From NCBI GenBank assembly GCA_003556525.1, contig PWRH01000056.1, forward strand, positions 1-10,718: 10,718 nt of DNA. Direction: 5' to 3'. The notes under the pieces are model-generated. The model saw nothing but the letters and a program-made list of their open reading frames with translations, was not told the origin of the DNA and ran no database searches. The position numbers and the translations under genes were made by a program. Source of the DNA: Candidatus Nealsoniibacteriota bacterium (GTDB taxonomy: Bacteria > Patescibacteriota > Minisyncoccia > Minisyncoccales > RBG-13-42-11). This document shows positions 1-6,339 of the stretch, in pieces (within the stretch, counting starts at the first letter, position 1; the number at the start of each line of letters is the position of its first letter).

Positions 1-115
1 CGGGAATTGGAATATTTGCCATTAATCTAAAAATAGCAAACACAGCCAAAACAAAAAGAATTTTATTTCTTAGCTCCGTAATTTTAAATATTTGGATAAT
101 TTTTTCAAATATCAT
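1..115 (-). CDS. secY: SecY preprotein translocase subunit, N-terminal fragment (cut by window edge)
   Basis: The first 38 codons of a gene that runs off the left edge. The translation begins MIFEKIIQIFKITELRNKIL and continues into a hydrophobic stretch (FVLAVFAIFRLMANIPIP). This is how SecY starts: a short amphipathic N-terminus, a 'LRxKI' motif, the first transmembrane helix and an Ile/Pro-rich turn. SecY forms the channel of the SecYEG translocon in the inner membrane. The ATG at 115-113 lies 7 nt after the rplO stop, the usual spc-operon position directly after L15. No Shine-Dalgarno motif precedes it. The family call rests on a short fragment plus synteny, but both agree. Confidence 0.9.
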   Translation of the reverse strand, partial: MIFEKIIQIFKITELRNKILFVLAVFAIFRLMANIPIP

Positions 116-122
116 GGTTATG

Positions 123-563
123 TTATTCAATTTTACCACCGGCTTTTTCTATTTTTTTTCTAGCGGAATCTGAAACTTTACAATTTTTAATATTTAAATT
201 TTTGGTTATCTCCCCTTTTCCTAAAATTTTAATTTCAGGAACCTTGCCCTTCATCTTACGGACCAATTTTTTTTCAATTAAAACTTGGGGATTAACTTCT
301 TCTCCCGAGTCAAAATTTTTTTCAAGCATAGGCAAATTAAAAACAGCTTCGAGTTTATTTTTTTCCGAAACAGAACCATACCTATAACCTCTTAGTTTGG
401 GATATTTTTTAACCAAATACCTGACTACCGGCTCAAACCTGGCTCCTGCTCTTGATTTTTGGCCCTTCATTCCTTTTCCGGAATAAGTGCCCCGCTTACC
501 GCCCCGACCGACTCTTTTTTGATCTTTATTCTTATTTTTTCTTTTAAGCTCGTGTAATTGCAT
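123..563 (-). CDS. rplO: 50S ribosomal protein L15 (uL15), CPR-type
   Basis: A large-subunit protein of 146 aa, the usual family length. The N-terminus MQLHELKRK and the basic, Gly-rich segment around residues 17-40 (KRVGRGGKRGTYSGKG, then GQKSRAG) are diagnostic of L15. After residue 40 the typical bacterial Gly-rich loop (GFEGGQMPLYRRLPKRGF-like) is replaced by ARFEPVVRYLVKKYPKLRGY. From memory this form is common in CPR bacteria. The C-terminal half has the expected PEIKILGKGEITKNLNIK and AxxKIEKAGGKIE segments. It starts 6 nt after the rpsE stop, with no rpmD between, and is followed 7 nt later by secY. Confidence 0.97.
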   Translation of the reverse strand: MQLHELKRKNKNKDQKRVGRGGKRGTYSGKGMKGQKSRAGARFEPVVRYLVKKYPKLRGYRYGSVSEKNKLEAVFNLPMLEKNFDSGEEVNPQVLIEKKLVRKMKGKVPEIKILGKGEITKNLNIKNCKVSDSARKKIEKAGGKIE

Positions 564-569
564 AATAAT

Positions 570-1043
570 CTAGCTGTTCATTTTTAATTTTTTTAATGCT
601 TCGATTGTTGCTTGGGCATTATTAAGCTTATTTTTTGTTCTTCCCAAAACTTTGGAAGAAATATTTTTAATACCAACCAAAGAACAAATGGTTCTAACAA
701 CTCCTCCTGCAACCAAGCCCCTTCCTTTTCTTTGAGGTTTTAACATAATCTGAGCAGTGCCAAACTTGGCAAAAACCTCGTGGGGAATAGTATCGTCTTT
801 TATCGGTACTTCAATTAAATTTTTCTTGGCTAATCTGGTAGCTTTTTCAACTGCTTGAGCAACATCAAGCCCCTTTGATATTCCCACACCCACCTTACCT
901 TTTTTATTACCGACAATAACGGTTGCTCTAAAACTGAGCCTTTTACCGCCGGCTGTAACCCTTGTTACTCTGGCCAAATCCAAAAGCTTTGACTCGTATT
1001 CATCTTTTGGTTTGTCCGGTTTTGAAAATTTTTCTCTAATCAT
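570..1043 (-). CDS. rpsE: 30S ribosomal protein S5 (uS5)
   Basis: Small-subunit protein of 157 aa that helps keep decoding accurate and lines the mRNA entry region. The N-terminal double-stranded-RNA-binding-like domain is seen around residues 20-85, including VTAGGKRLSFRATVIVGNKKGKVGVGISKG at 29-58. The C-terminal domain follows, with KGRGLVAGGVVRTICSLVGI and LNNAQATIEALKKL. The conserved 'PAPPGTGIIAGG' segment reads PQRKGRGLVAGG here, a divergent form. The ATG lies 8 nt after the rplR stop. An AGGAGG sequence sits 20 nt upstream, inside the last codons of rplR, which is too far for a normal Shine-Dalgarno. The stop is TAG. Confidence 0.97.
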   Translation of the reverse strand: MIREKFSKPDKPKDEYESKLLDLARVTRVTAGGKRLSFRATVIVGNKKGKVGVGISKGLDVAQAVEKATRLAKKNLIEVPIKDDTIPHEVFAKFGTAQIMLKPQRKGRGLVAGGVVRTICSLVGIKNISSKVLGRTKNKLNNAQATIEALKKLKMNS

Positions 1044-1051
1044 AAATAAAG

Positions 1052-1396
1052 TTAAAATATTAATCCTCCTTCTCTGGCGCCTTCGGCCAAAGCTTTTACT
1101 CTTCCATGGTATTTATAACCCCCTCTGTCAAAAACAACCTTTTTAATTTTTAGCTCTTCGGCTTTTTTAGCAATCATTTTTCCAACCTCTTTGGCTTTCA
1201 ATAATTTATTTTTTTTACCTTTAAGCTTTAAGTCACTGGCTGAAGCAATAATTTTGGAATTTTCATCGTCAATTAACTGAGTATATATATGTTTGCTTGA
1301 TCTAAAAACACAAACTCGCGGAACCTCGGCAGTTCCTGAAATTCTTGCCCTGATTTTTTTATGACGCTTATTTCTTTTTTCTTGTTTTTCTAACAT
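1052..1396 (-). CDS. rplR: 50S ribosomal protein L18 (uL18)
   Basis: 5S-rRNA-binding protein of the central protuberance, 114 aa, normal length. It has the basic N-terminal tail (KQEKRNKRHKKIRARISGT), the RVCVFRSSKHIYTQLIDD strand region around residues 27-44, and the C-terminal signature FDRGGYKYHGRVKALAEGAR ending in EGGLIF. The ATG follows the rplF stop by 9 nt with no Shine-Dalgarno. Its position between rplF and rpsE is the standard spc order. Confidence 0.97.
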   Translation of the reverse strand: MLEKQEKRNKRHKKIRARISGTAEVPRVCVFRSSKHIYTQLIDDENSKIIASASDLKLKGKKNKLLKAKEVGKMIAKKAEELKIKKVVFDRGGYKYHGRVKALAEGAREGGLIF

Positions 1397-1405
1397 TATA
1401 ATTTA

Positions 1406-1957
1406 CTATTTTCCCGAAGCTGCTTTTTTACCAACCTTTCTTCTTATTTTTTCTCCAAAATACTTAATTCCCTTGCCTTTATAGGGCTCTGCCGGCTTTA
1501 TTCTTCTAATGATTGAAGCAAAATGACCGACAAGCTCTTTATCGATTCCGGAAACAACAATAATATTTTTTTGAACCGAAACTTCAAGCCCTTCCGGAAT
1601 TTCAATTTTTACCGGATGACTGAATCCGACATTTAAAATAATTTCTTTCCCTGAAACTTCGGACTTATATCCGACCCCGCTAATTTCAAGCTTTTTTTCA
1701 AAACCTTCAACTACGCCCTCAATCATATTGTTCAACAACATTCTCGTAAGACCCCAAAAAGCTTTTACTTTTTTATTATCCTCGGTTCCCTCTGCCGGAA
1801 AAACAAAAACCTTGCCTTCTTTCAGCTCTATTTTAATTTCCGGTCGAAATGTTTTGGAAATCTCCCCTTTCGGCCCTTTAACCAAAACCGTTGATCCGTC
1901 AATTTTTATTTCGGCCTGATCGGGTATTATAATTGGTTTTTTACCTACACGTGACAT
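1406..1957 (-). CDS. rplF: 50S ribosomal protein L6 (uL6)
   Basis: Large-subunit protein near the GTPase-associated region, 183 aa, close to the usual 175-185. It starts MSRVGKKPIIIPDQAEI, a typical L6 N-terminus. It has two repeated alpha/beta domains (about 1-82 and 83-183). The second carries the signature GVGYKSEVSGKEIILNVGFSHPV and the C-terminal IRRIKPAEPYKGKGIKY near residues 149-165. The tail is basic (EKIRRKVGKKAASGK). The ATG lies 18 nt after the rpsH stop. The stop is TAG. Confidence 0.97.
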   Translation of the reverse strand: MSRVGKKPIIIPDQAEIKIDGSTVLVKGPKGEISKTFRPEIKIELKEGKVFVFPAEGTEDNKKVKAFWGLTRMLLNNMIEGVVEGFEKKLEISGVGYKSEVSGKEIILNVGFSHPVKIEIPEGLEVSVQKNIIVVSGIDKELVGHFASIIRRIKPAEPYKGKGIKYFGEKIRRKVGKKAASGK

Positions 1958-1975
1958 TTTAAAAATTCTAATTAT

Positions 1976-2362
1976 TTACCAAACCTCGCAAAGGACCTCT
2001 CCTCCTATTTTTTGCTTTCTCGCTTCCTTGTCGGTCATCAATCCTTTTGAGGTGGATATTATTGCCATACCATAACCACCTTTTACTTTTTTCATTTGAA
2101 TTGAGTTATGGTAGATTCTTTGGCCCGGCTTGGAAATTTTTCTTAATCCAGAAATTACCGGAGCACCGTCATTATATTTTAAATTAATTTCAATTATTCT
2201 TTTGTTTTTTCTTCCTTTTTTATCTGATTTTCCAATAAAATTATTCTCCTCCAAAATTTTAATAATCTCATACTTCAAATCGGAATAAGGAACTTTAACC
2301 GTTTGATGTTGAACGGCCAAAGCGTTTTTTATTCTGTTTAACATGTCGCTGATTGGATCCAT
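1976..2362 (-). CDS. rpsH: 30S ribosomal protein S8 (uS8)
   Basis: 16S rRNA-binding assembly protein of 128 aa, normal length. The N-terminus MDPISDMLNRIKNA is the canonical S8 opening, which fixes the start. The C-terminal signature STSKGLMTDKEARKQKIGGE lies near residues 103-122, and the protein ends VLCEVW. In enterobacteria S8 also represses spc-operon translation by binding mRNA near rplE. I do not see an obvious S8-like target here and make no claim. A 27-nt gap separates it from rpsN upstream. Confidence 0.97.
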   Translation of the reverse strand: MDPISDMLNRIKNALAVQHQTVKVPYSDLKYEIIKILEENNFIGKSDKKGRKNKRIIEINLKYNDGAPVISGLRKISKPGQRIYHNSIQMKKVKGGYGMAIISTSKGLMTDKEARKQKIGGEVLCEVW

Positions 2363-2389
2363 ATTTTTAAAAGCCTAAATTATAATTAA

Positions 2390-2575
2390 TTACCATGAAG
2401 ATTTTTTAACTCCGGGAATCAAACCTTTATTGGCCATTTCTCTAAAACATATTCTGCACAAACCAAATTTTCTCATATAACCTCTTTTTCTACCACACTT
2501 AAAACAACGCCTGACTACCCTACTTTTAAACTTGGGTTTTTTCTTTGATTTTGCTATTTGTCCTTTTGTTGCCAT
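2390..2575 (-). CDS. rpsN: 30S ribosomal protein S14, zinc-binding short form (uS14, type Z)
   Basis: Small-subunit head protein of 61 aa, matching the short zinc-binding type rather than the roughly 100-aa zinc-free type. A C-x2-C-x12-C-x2-C zinc site is intact: C24, C27, C40 and C43 (CFKC and CRIC). The C-terminus GLIPGVKKSSW is the conserved S14 ending. The ATG lies 9 nt after the rplE stop. The place between L5 and S8 is standard. Confidence 0.98.
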   Translation of the reverse strand: MATKGQIAKSKKKPKFKSRVVRRCFKCGRKRGYMRKFGLCRICFREMANKGLIPGVKKSSW

Positions 2576-2584
2576 AACTATATT

Positions 2585-3145
2585 TTATTTTTCTTTTATC
2601 GGAAATTTTAATAATTTAAACAGCTCCAAAGCTTCCTTTTTTGTTTTTGCCGTAGTTACAATGGTAATTTCCAAGCCGAAAATTTTTCTTGCTTTTTCCG
2701 GAAGAATTTCGGGAAAAGAAATATGTTCCTTGATAACTATTGTTAAATTTCCCTGACTATCAATCGATTTAGCCGGAATTCCGTTAAAGTCTCGTGTTCT
2801 GGGAATCGCTAAATTAATAAGCCTATTTAGAAAATCAATCATTTTTTCATCTCTTAGGGTAACTTTTGCACCTATTGGCATTCCTTTACGAATTTTAAAT
2901 CCGGAAATGGCTTTTTTGGCATGTGTTTTAGTCGCTCTTTGACCGGCTATCGAGCTCAGATCTTCCAAAATAAAATCTATCATTTTTCTTTGCTCATCGC
3001 CTGATTTCGAAGTTGTTTCTCTGCCATAACCGGTGTTGATAACCACTTTTTGAATTTTTGGAACAGCCATTATGTTTTTATAACCAAACTTCTCTTTCAT
3101 GGCCGGAATTGCCTCTTTTTCATATTTTTCTTTTAAATTTATCAT
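2585..3145 (-). CDS. rplE: 50S ribosomal protein L5 (uL5)
   Basis: 5S-rRNA-binding protein of the central protuberance, 186 aa from the ATG at 3145 (MINLKEKYEKEAIPAM). The frame stays open up to 3217, but the upstream 24 codons overlap the rplX end and give non-family sequence, so I take the ATG that matches the L5 N-terminus. Visible signatures are VPKIQKVVINTGYG (residues 28-41), ISGFKIRKGMPIGAKVTLRD (80-99), AIPRTRDFNGI (113-123) and IKEHISFPEI (138-147). The gap after the rplX stop is 19 nt and A/T-rich, with no Shine-Dalgarno. Confidence 0.96.
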   Translation of the reverse strand: MINLKEKYEKEAIPAMKEKFGYKNIMAVPKIQKVVINTGYGRETTSKSGDEQRKMIDFILEDLSSIAGQRATKTHAKKAISGFKIRKGMPIGAKVTLRDEKMIDFLNRLINLAIPRTRDFNGIPAKSIDSQGNLTIVIKEHISFPEILPEKARKIFGLEITIVTTAKTKKEALELFKLLKFPIKEK

Positions 3146-3164
3146 AATTATAATATAAACTATT

Positions 3165-3470
3165 TTAGGCCTCTTGCCCGCATTTCTTACATATTCTAAT
3201 CTTTTTCTTGTCTTCAATTCTATAGCCCAATCTTACCGCCTTATTGCATTTAGAGCAAATTAACTTTACATTTGAAGATGAAATCGGGCTGGGCAAAGTG
3301 ACTGTTTGGCCTTTTTCTCCTGACTTTTTAGGTTTACGGTGCTTTTTTCTTAAGTTAACTCCCTCTGCCATAACTTTTTTTTCCTGCCTCAAAACTTGCA
3401 AAACTTTGCCTTTTTTCCCTTTGTCTTTGCCTGCAATAACTAAGATTGTATCTCCTTTTTTTATTTTCAT
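3165..3470 (-). CDS. rplX: 50S ribosomal protein L24 (uL24) with C-terminal zinc-ribbon motif
   Basis: Assembly-initiating large-subunit protein, 101 aa from the ATG at 3470. The frame is open to 3602, but the extra 44 codons overlap rplN and do not look like L24, while MKIKKGDTILVIAGKDKGKK is the classic N-terminus with its KOW motif. The middle carries VMAEGVNLRKKHRKPK. The C-terminus has CSKC (C72, C75) and CKKC (C94, C97) about 18 residues apart, a four-cysteine ribbon seen in many bacterial L24 proteins and presumably able to bind zinc. It starts 19 nt after the rplN stop. Confidence 0.96.
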   Translation of the reverse strand: MKIKKGDTILVIAGKDKGKKGKVLQVLRQEKKVMAEGVNLRKKHRKPKKSGEKGQTVTLPSPISSSNVKLICSKCNKAVRLGYRIEDKKKIRICKKCGQEA

Positions 3471-3489
3471 AATTAATAATTTGCAAAAA

Positions 3490-3861
3490 TTAAACTGTTT
3501 CTGTTGCCAAGCTTGCAATTTTAATAAAACCTTTTTCTTTGATTTCTCTGGGTAAAGGACCGATGATCCTACCGCCTTTCGGTTCTTTTGATTTTCCGTC
3601 AAGAACTACAGCTGCATTATCGCTAAAACTAATATAGGTGCCGTCTTTTCTCTTAAAATTTCTTTTCTGTCTGACCACAACAGCCCTTACAATATCGTGC
3701 TTTTTAACAACCCTTCTGGGTTCCGCCTCTTTAACGCTGGCTACAATAATGTCACCGATTTGGGCATATCGCCTTCTTGTTCCTCCTAAAATTCGAAAAC
3801 ACTGGATAACTTTTGCTCCGGTATTATCTGTCACTTTTAGTTTTGTTTCTGTTTGGATCAT
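3490..3861 (-). CDS. rplN: 50S ribosomal protein L14 (uL14)
   Basis: Subunit-interface protein of 123 aa, the standard length. It has the canonical opening MIQTETKLKVTDNTGAKVIQ, the IGDIIVASVKEAEP strand region, VVRQKRNFKRKDGTYISFSD in the middle, and the C-terminal GRIIGPLPREIKEKGFIKIA segment ending in SLATETV. L14 is among the most conserved ribosomal proteins and nothing here looks degraded. The ATG lies 5 nt after the rpsQ stop. Confidence 0.98.
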   Translation of the reverse strand: MIQTETKLKVTDNTGAKVIQCFRILGGTRRRYAQIGDIIVASVKEAEPRRVVKKHDIVRAVVVRQKRNFKRKDGTYISFSDNAAVVLDGKSKEPKGGRIIGPLPREIKEKGFIKIASLATETV

Positions 3862-3866
3862 AAAAA

Positions 3867-4106
3867 TTATGCGACTTTTTTAATTACTTTCCATTTTTTA
3901 TCTTTGCTAACCGGGCTTGTTTCTTCAATCATAACTTTCTCTCCCACGCTATAGCCCTCTTTATTGTCAATATGAGCTTTATAGTTTTTGTGAACTTTAA
4001 AAACTTTTTTATATTTCGGATGTTTTTTCAATCTTTCAACCCTAACAACAAATGTTTTTTCCATTTTGTCCGAAATGATTTTTCCGGTTAATTTTCTTTT
4101 TGGCAT
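3867..4106 (-). CDS. rpsQ: 30S ribosomal protein S17 (uS17)
   Basis: 16S rRNA-binding OB-fold protein of 79 aa, normal bacterial length. It starts MPKRKLTGKIISDKMEKTFV, with the conserved V-SDKM-KT-V pattern. The loop KHPKYKKVFKVHKNYKAHID follows around residues 28-47, then GEKVMIEETSPVSKDKKWKV, matching the S17 signature 'GDxVxIxExRPxSKxKxW'. The ATG follows the rpmC stop by 19 nt. Confidence 0.97.
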   Translation of the reverse strand: MPKRKLTGKIISDKMEKTFVVRVERLKKHPKYKKVFKVHKNYKAHIDNKEGYSVGEKVMIEETSPVSKDKKWKVIKKVA

Positions 4107-4125
4107 AATAATAAGTTAAATTTAT

Positions 4126-4308
4126 TTATTCCGACAATATTGTTTTTATTCTGGCAATTTCTTTTTTAATCTTCCTAACCTCTCTGACATTTTTCACCTT
4201 TCCCGAGGCCAAACTAAATCTAAGCTCTCTTAGTTTTTCCTTATTGTCTTTCAAGGTTTTTTCCAGCTCATTTTTTGACCTTTGTTTTAGCTCTTTTATT
4301 TTTGCCAT
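4126..4308 (-). CDS. rpmC: 50S ribosomal protein L29 (uL29)
   Basis: Small helical-hairpin protein at the polypeptide exit tunnel, 60 aa. It starts MAKIKELKQRSKNELEKTLK and carries the LRELRFSLASGKVKNVREVR core, the conserved L29 turn (LRFQxAxGQLxNxxRIR-like), then the second helix KIKKEIARIKTILSE. Highly Lys/Glu-rich, as expected. The start is 6 nt after the rplP stop. Confidence 0.96.
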   Translation of the reverse strand: MAKIKELKQRSKNELEKTLKDNKEKLRELRFSLASGKVKNVREVRKIKKEIARIKTILSE

Positions 4309-4314
4309 ACTAAA

Positions 4315-4725
4315 TTATCTTTTAACAAATTTTGTCTTAATAGGCAACTTGTCAGCCGCCCTTCTAAAAGCTTCTTTTGCCATGTCTTCCTTAACTCCCT
4401 CCAATTCAAAAATAATTCTACCCGGCTTTATCGAAAAAACATAATGGTCAACACCTCCCTTTCCGCCTCCCATAGGAACCTCGGTACCCTTTTTTGTTAC
4501 CGGCTTATGAGGAAAAATTCTAATCCAAAGCCTGCCTCCTTTTTTAAGATATCTTAAAATAGCCCGGCGACCGGCCTCGATTTGTCTTGCGGTAATCCAG
4601 CAGGTACCCATAGACATCAAACCGTAAGAACCGAATGTCAACTTGCCTCCTCTGGACTCCGTTCCTTTTGATTTTCCTCTTTGCCACTTTCGATGTTTAA
4701 CTTTTCTGGGCATTAATATAGCCAT
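4315..4725 (-). CDS. rplP: 50S ribosomal protein L16 (uL16)
   Basis: Large-subunit protein near the peptidyl-transferase centre and A-site tRNA, 136 aa, the typical length. Conserved segments are MPRKVKHRKWQRGKSKG, FGSYGLMSMGTCWITARQIE (31-50), EAGRRAILRYLKKGGRLWIR and VTKKGTEVPMGGGKGGVDHY. The start is slightly uncertain: translation may begin at the ATG at 4725 (MAILMPRKV) or four codons in at 4713 (MPRKV). Neither has a Shine-Dalgarno. Most homologues begin MLxPKRVKHRK, which falls between the two. A 55-nt gap separates it from rpsC upstream. Confidence 0.97.
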   Translation of the reverse strand: MAILMPRKVKHRKWQRGKSKGTESRGGKLTFGSYGLMSMGTCWITARQIEAGRRAILRYLKKGGRLWIRIFPHKPVTKKGTEVPMGGGKGGVDHYVFSIKPGRIIFELEGVKEDMAKEAFRRAADKLPIKTKFVKR

Positions 4726-4780
4726 ATGTAAAAATTTTTAATTTATTTTAATGTTTTATTGATTGGATTAATTTAGTCAA

Positions 4781-5431
4781 TTATTCAAACTTATCTCCTT
4801 TGTATATCCAAACTTTAACGCCAATTGTTCCATAACTGCAATATGCTTCTTCTTGGGCAAAATCAATATCAGCCCTTATTGTTTGTCTGGGCAATCTTCC
4901 TTTTTGCAACCACTCTCTTCTGGCAATAGATATTCCGTTCAATCTGCCGGCAACCTCAATTCTTGCTCCTTTTACCTGCTTGGAAGCAATCATTTTACTT
5001 AATGTTTGTTTTAAAACTTTCCTGTAAGCAACTCTTTTTTCAATTTGTTGAGCAATATATTTTGCCGATAAACTGGCTGAAGACCAAATATCTTTTACCT
5101 CTTTAACGTCAATTTTCAACTCTCTTTTTCCTTTTGCTTTGTTTTGAAAAAACTTATTTTCCAATTCTTTTTTAAGCTCTTCAATTCCGCTTCCTCCTCG
5201 CCCAATAAGCAAACCGGGTCTGGCTGTTGAAATAATAATAATCAATTTACCCGGAAATCTTTCAATTTCAATATTTTCAATCCATGTTTTTCCTATCTTT
5301 TCTTCCAAAAAACTCCTGATCTTAAAATCTTCTTCCAAATATTTGGAATAATTTTTTTTATCAAGCCAGCGCGAACTCCAGTCGGACAGTCTTCTTAGTC
5401 TATATGATTTTGGATGGACTTTATGTGACAT
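4781..5431 (-). CDS. rpsC: 30S ribosomal protein S3 (uS3)
   Basis: mRNA-entry-channel protein of 216 aa, within the family range but without a C-terminal tail. It starts MSHKVHPKSYRL, a variant of the usual MGQKVNPxGFRL. The type II KH domain carries the GxxG loop as GRGG at residues 77-80 (LLIGRGGSGIEEL). The C-terminal S3 domain has GARIEVAGRLNGISIARREW (155-174), LPRQTIRADIDF and YGTIGVKVWIYKG. It is flanked on both sides by 55-nt A/T-rich gaps, longer than its neighbours have. Confidence 0.97.
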   Translation of the reverse strand: MSHKVHPKSYRLRRLSDWSSRWLDKKNYSKYLEEDFKIRSFLEEKIGKTWIENIEIERFPGKLIIIISTARPGLLIGRGGSGIEELKKELENKFFQNKAKGKRELKIDVKEVKDIWSSASLSAKYIAQQIEKRVAYRKVLKQTLSKMIASKQVKGARIEVAGRLNGISIARREWLQKGRLPRQTIRADIDFAQEEAYCSYGTIGVKVWIYKGDKFE

Positions 5432-5486
5432 AATTTTAATCTAATTTCAAGTTTTATAATTTTATTTATAAATTATTAAATTCAAA

Positions 5487-6017
5487 CTAAAACGCTTTAC
5501 GTTTAAATATTTTTTTAACCCCTGTTTCGGTTTTGGGTTTAACTTTTTTAGCTTCCGGCTTAAGTTTGGGTTTTTCCTTTTTGGTCTTTACAGTGTCTTT
5601 AGAGACAGTTTTTTCTTCTTTGGTTTCTTCTTCTTTTTTACTTGTTTTTTTAACCGGCTTTTTTAAAGCATCCTTATCGATTTGATCAAGAACAATAGTA
5701 ATATGAGAAGTCTTTTTTTGAATTTCGTAAGCCTGACCCCTGGCTCGCGGACGCCATCTTTTAAGTTTGGGGCCCTCATCCACCCTTATTTCTGAAATAT
5801 ATAAATTATGATCCGATTGTTCTTCTTGAGAAAAATTATTCTTGGCATTACTAACCGCTTGATTCAAAAGCTTAAGCATTGGAATTGTTGATTTTTTAAC
5901 CGTAAAATTCAAAATTGATCTGGCCTCATCAACCGATTTACCTCTGATTAAATCCGCAACCAATCTTACCTTTCTCGGAGCTATCCTTAAATAATTTAAT
6001 TTTGCACTAACTCGCAT
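5487..6017 (-). CDS. rplV: 50S ribosomal protein L22 (uL22) with long lysine-rich C-terminal tail
   Basis: Exit-tunnel protein of 176 aa, against about 110-115 for typical bacterial L22. Residues 1-112 form a normal core: MRVSAKLNYLRIAPRKVRLV, LIRGKSVDEARSIL, the AVSNAKNN segment, and the C-terminal signature KRWRPRARGQAYEIQKKTSH (86-105) followed by ITIVL. Residues 113-176 are a low-complexity tail built of Lys, Glu, Thr, Val and Pro (for example KKTSKKEEETKEEK, KPKLKPEAKKVKPK), ending KKIFKRKAF. It is probably disordered. The reading frame is unbroken and ends in TAG, so the tail is a real extension rather than a frameshift product. The start lies 15 nt after the rpsS stop. Confidence 0.96.
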   Translation of the reverse strand: MRVSAKLNYLRIAPRKVRLVADLIRGKSVDEARSILNFTVKKSTIPMLKLLNQAVSNAKNNFSQEEQSDHNLYISEIRVDEGPKLKRWRPRARGQAYEIQKKTSHITIVLDQIDKDALKKPVKKTSKKEEETKEEKTVSKDTVKTKKEKPKLKPEAKKVKPKTETGVKKIFKRKAF

Positions 6018-6032
6018 AAGCTAATCTATTTT

Positions 6033-6320
6033 TTATTTTTTAGCCGACTTGGATTCAATTTCTCGTTGCATTTTTCCTCCGTGTCTGCCGAATTTTGTAG
6101 TTGGAGAAAATTCACCCAACTTATGACCGACCATGTTTTCTTCAATCTTAACCGTAATAAAATCCTTTCCGTTATGTACGCCAAAAGTAAAACCGATCAT
6201 TTCCGGGGTAATGGTTGATCTTCTCGACCAGGTTTTAATTATTTCACCCGGCTTTGCTTTTTGAACTTTCTTTAAAAGTTTTTCGTCCGTATACGGGCCT
6301 TTTTTTAAACTTCTTGGCAT
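6033..6320 (-). CDS. rpsS: 30S ribosomal protein S19 (uS19)
   Basis: Small-subunit head protein forming bridges to the large subunit, 95 aa, normal length. It starts MPRSLKKGPYTDEKLLKKVQ, the canonical opening, and continues with KTWSRRSTITPEMIGFTFGV and the signature GHKLGEFSPT at residues 65-74. It ends in a short basic tail (ESKSAKK). The gap after the rplB stop is 19 nt, A/T only apart from a single C, with no Shine-Dalgarno. Confidence 0.98.
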   Translation of the reverse strand: MPRSLKKGPYTDEKLLKKVQKAKPGEIIKTWSRRSTITPEMIGFTFGVHNGKDFITVKIEENMVGHKLGEFSPTTKFGRHGGKMQREIESKSAKK

Positions 6321-6339
6321 GTTTTTATATTTATTTTAA

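Noticed and set aside
3146..3217. Longer open frame upstream of rplE
   Set aside because: The extra 24 codons lie mostly over the end of rplX and do not match the L5 N-terminus; the ATG at 3145 does.
3471..3602. Longer open frame upstream of rplX that would give a 145-aa protein overlapping rplN
   Set aside because: The extra residues do not resemble L24, the overlap with rplN would be over 100 nt, and the ATG at 3470 gives the canonical L24 N-terminus.
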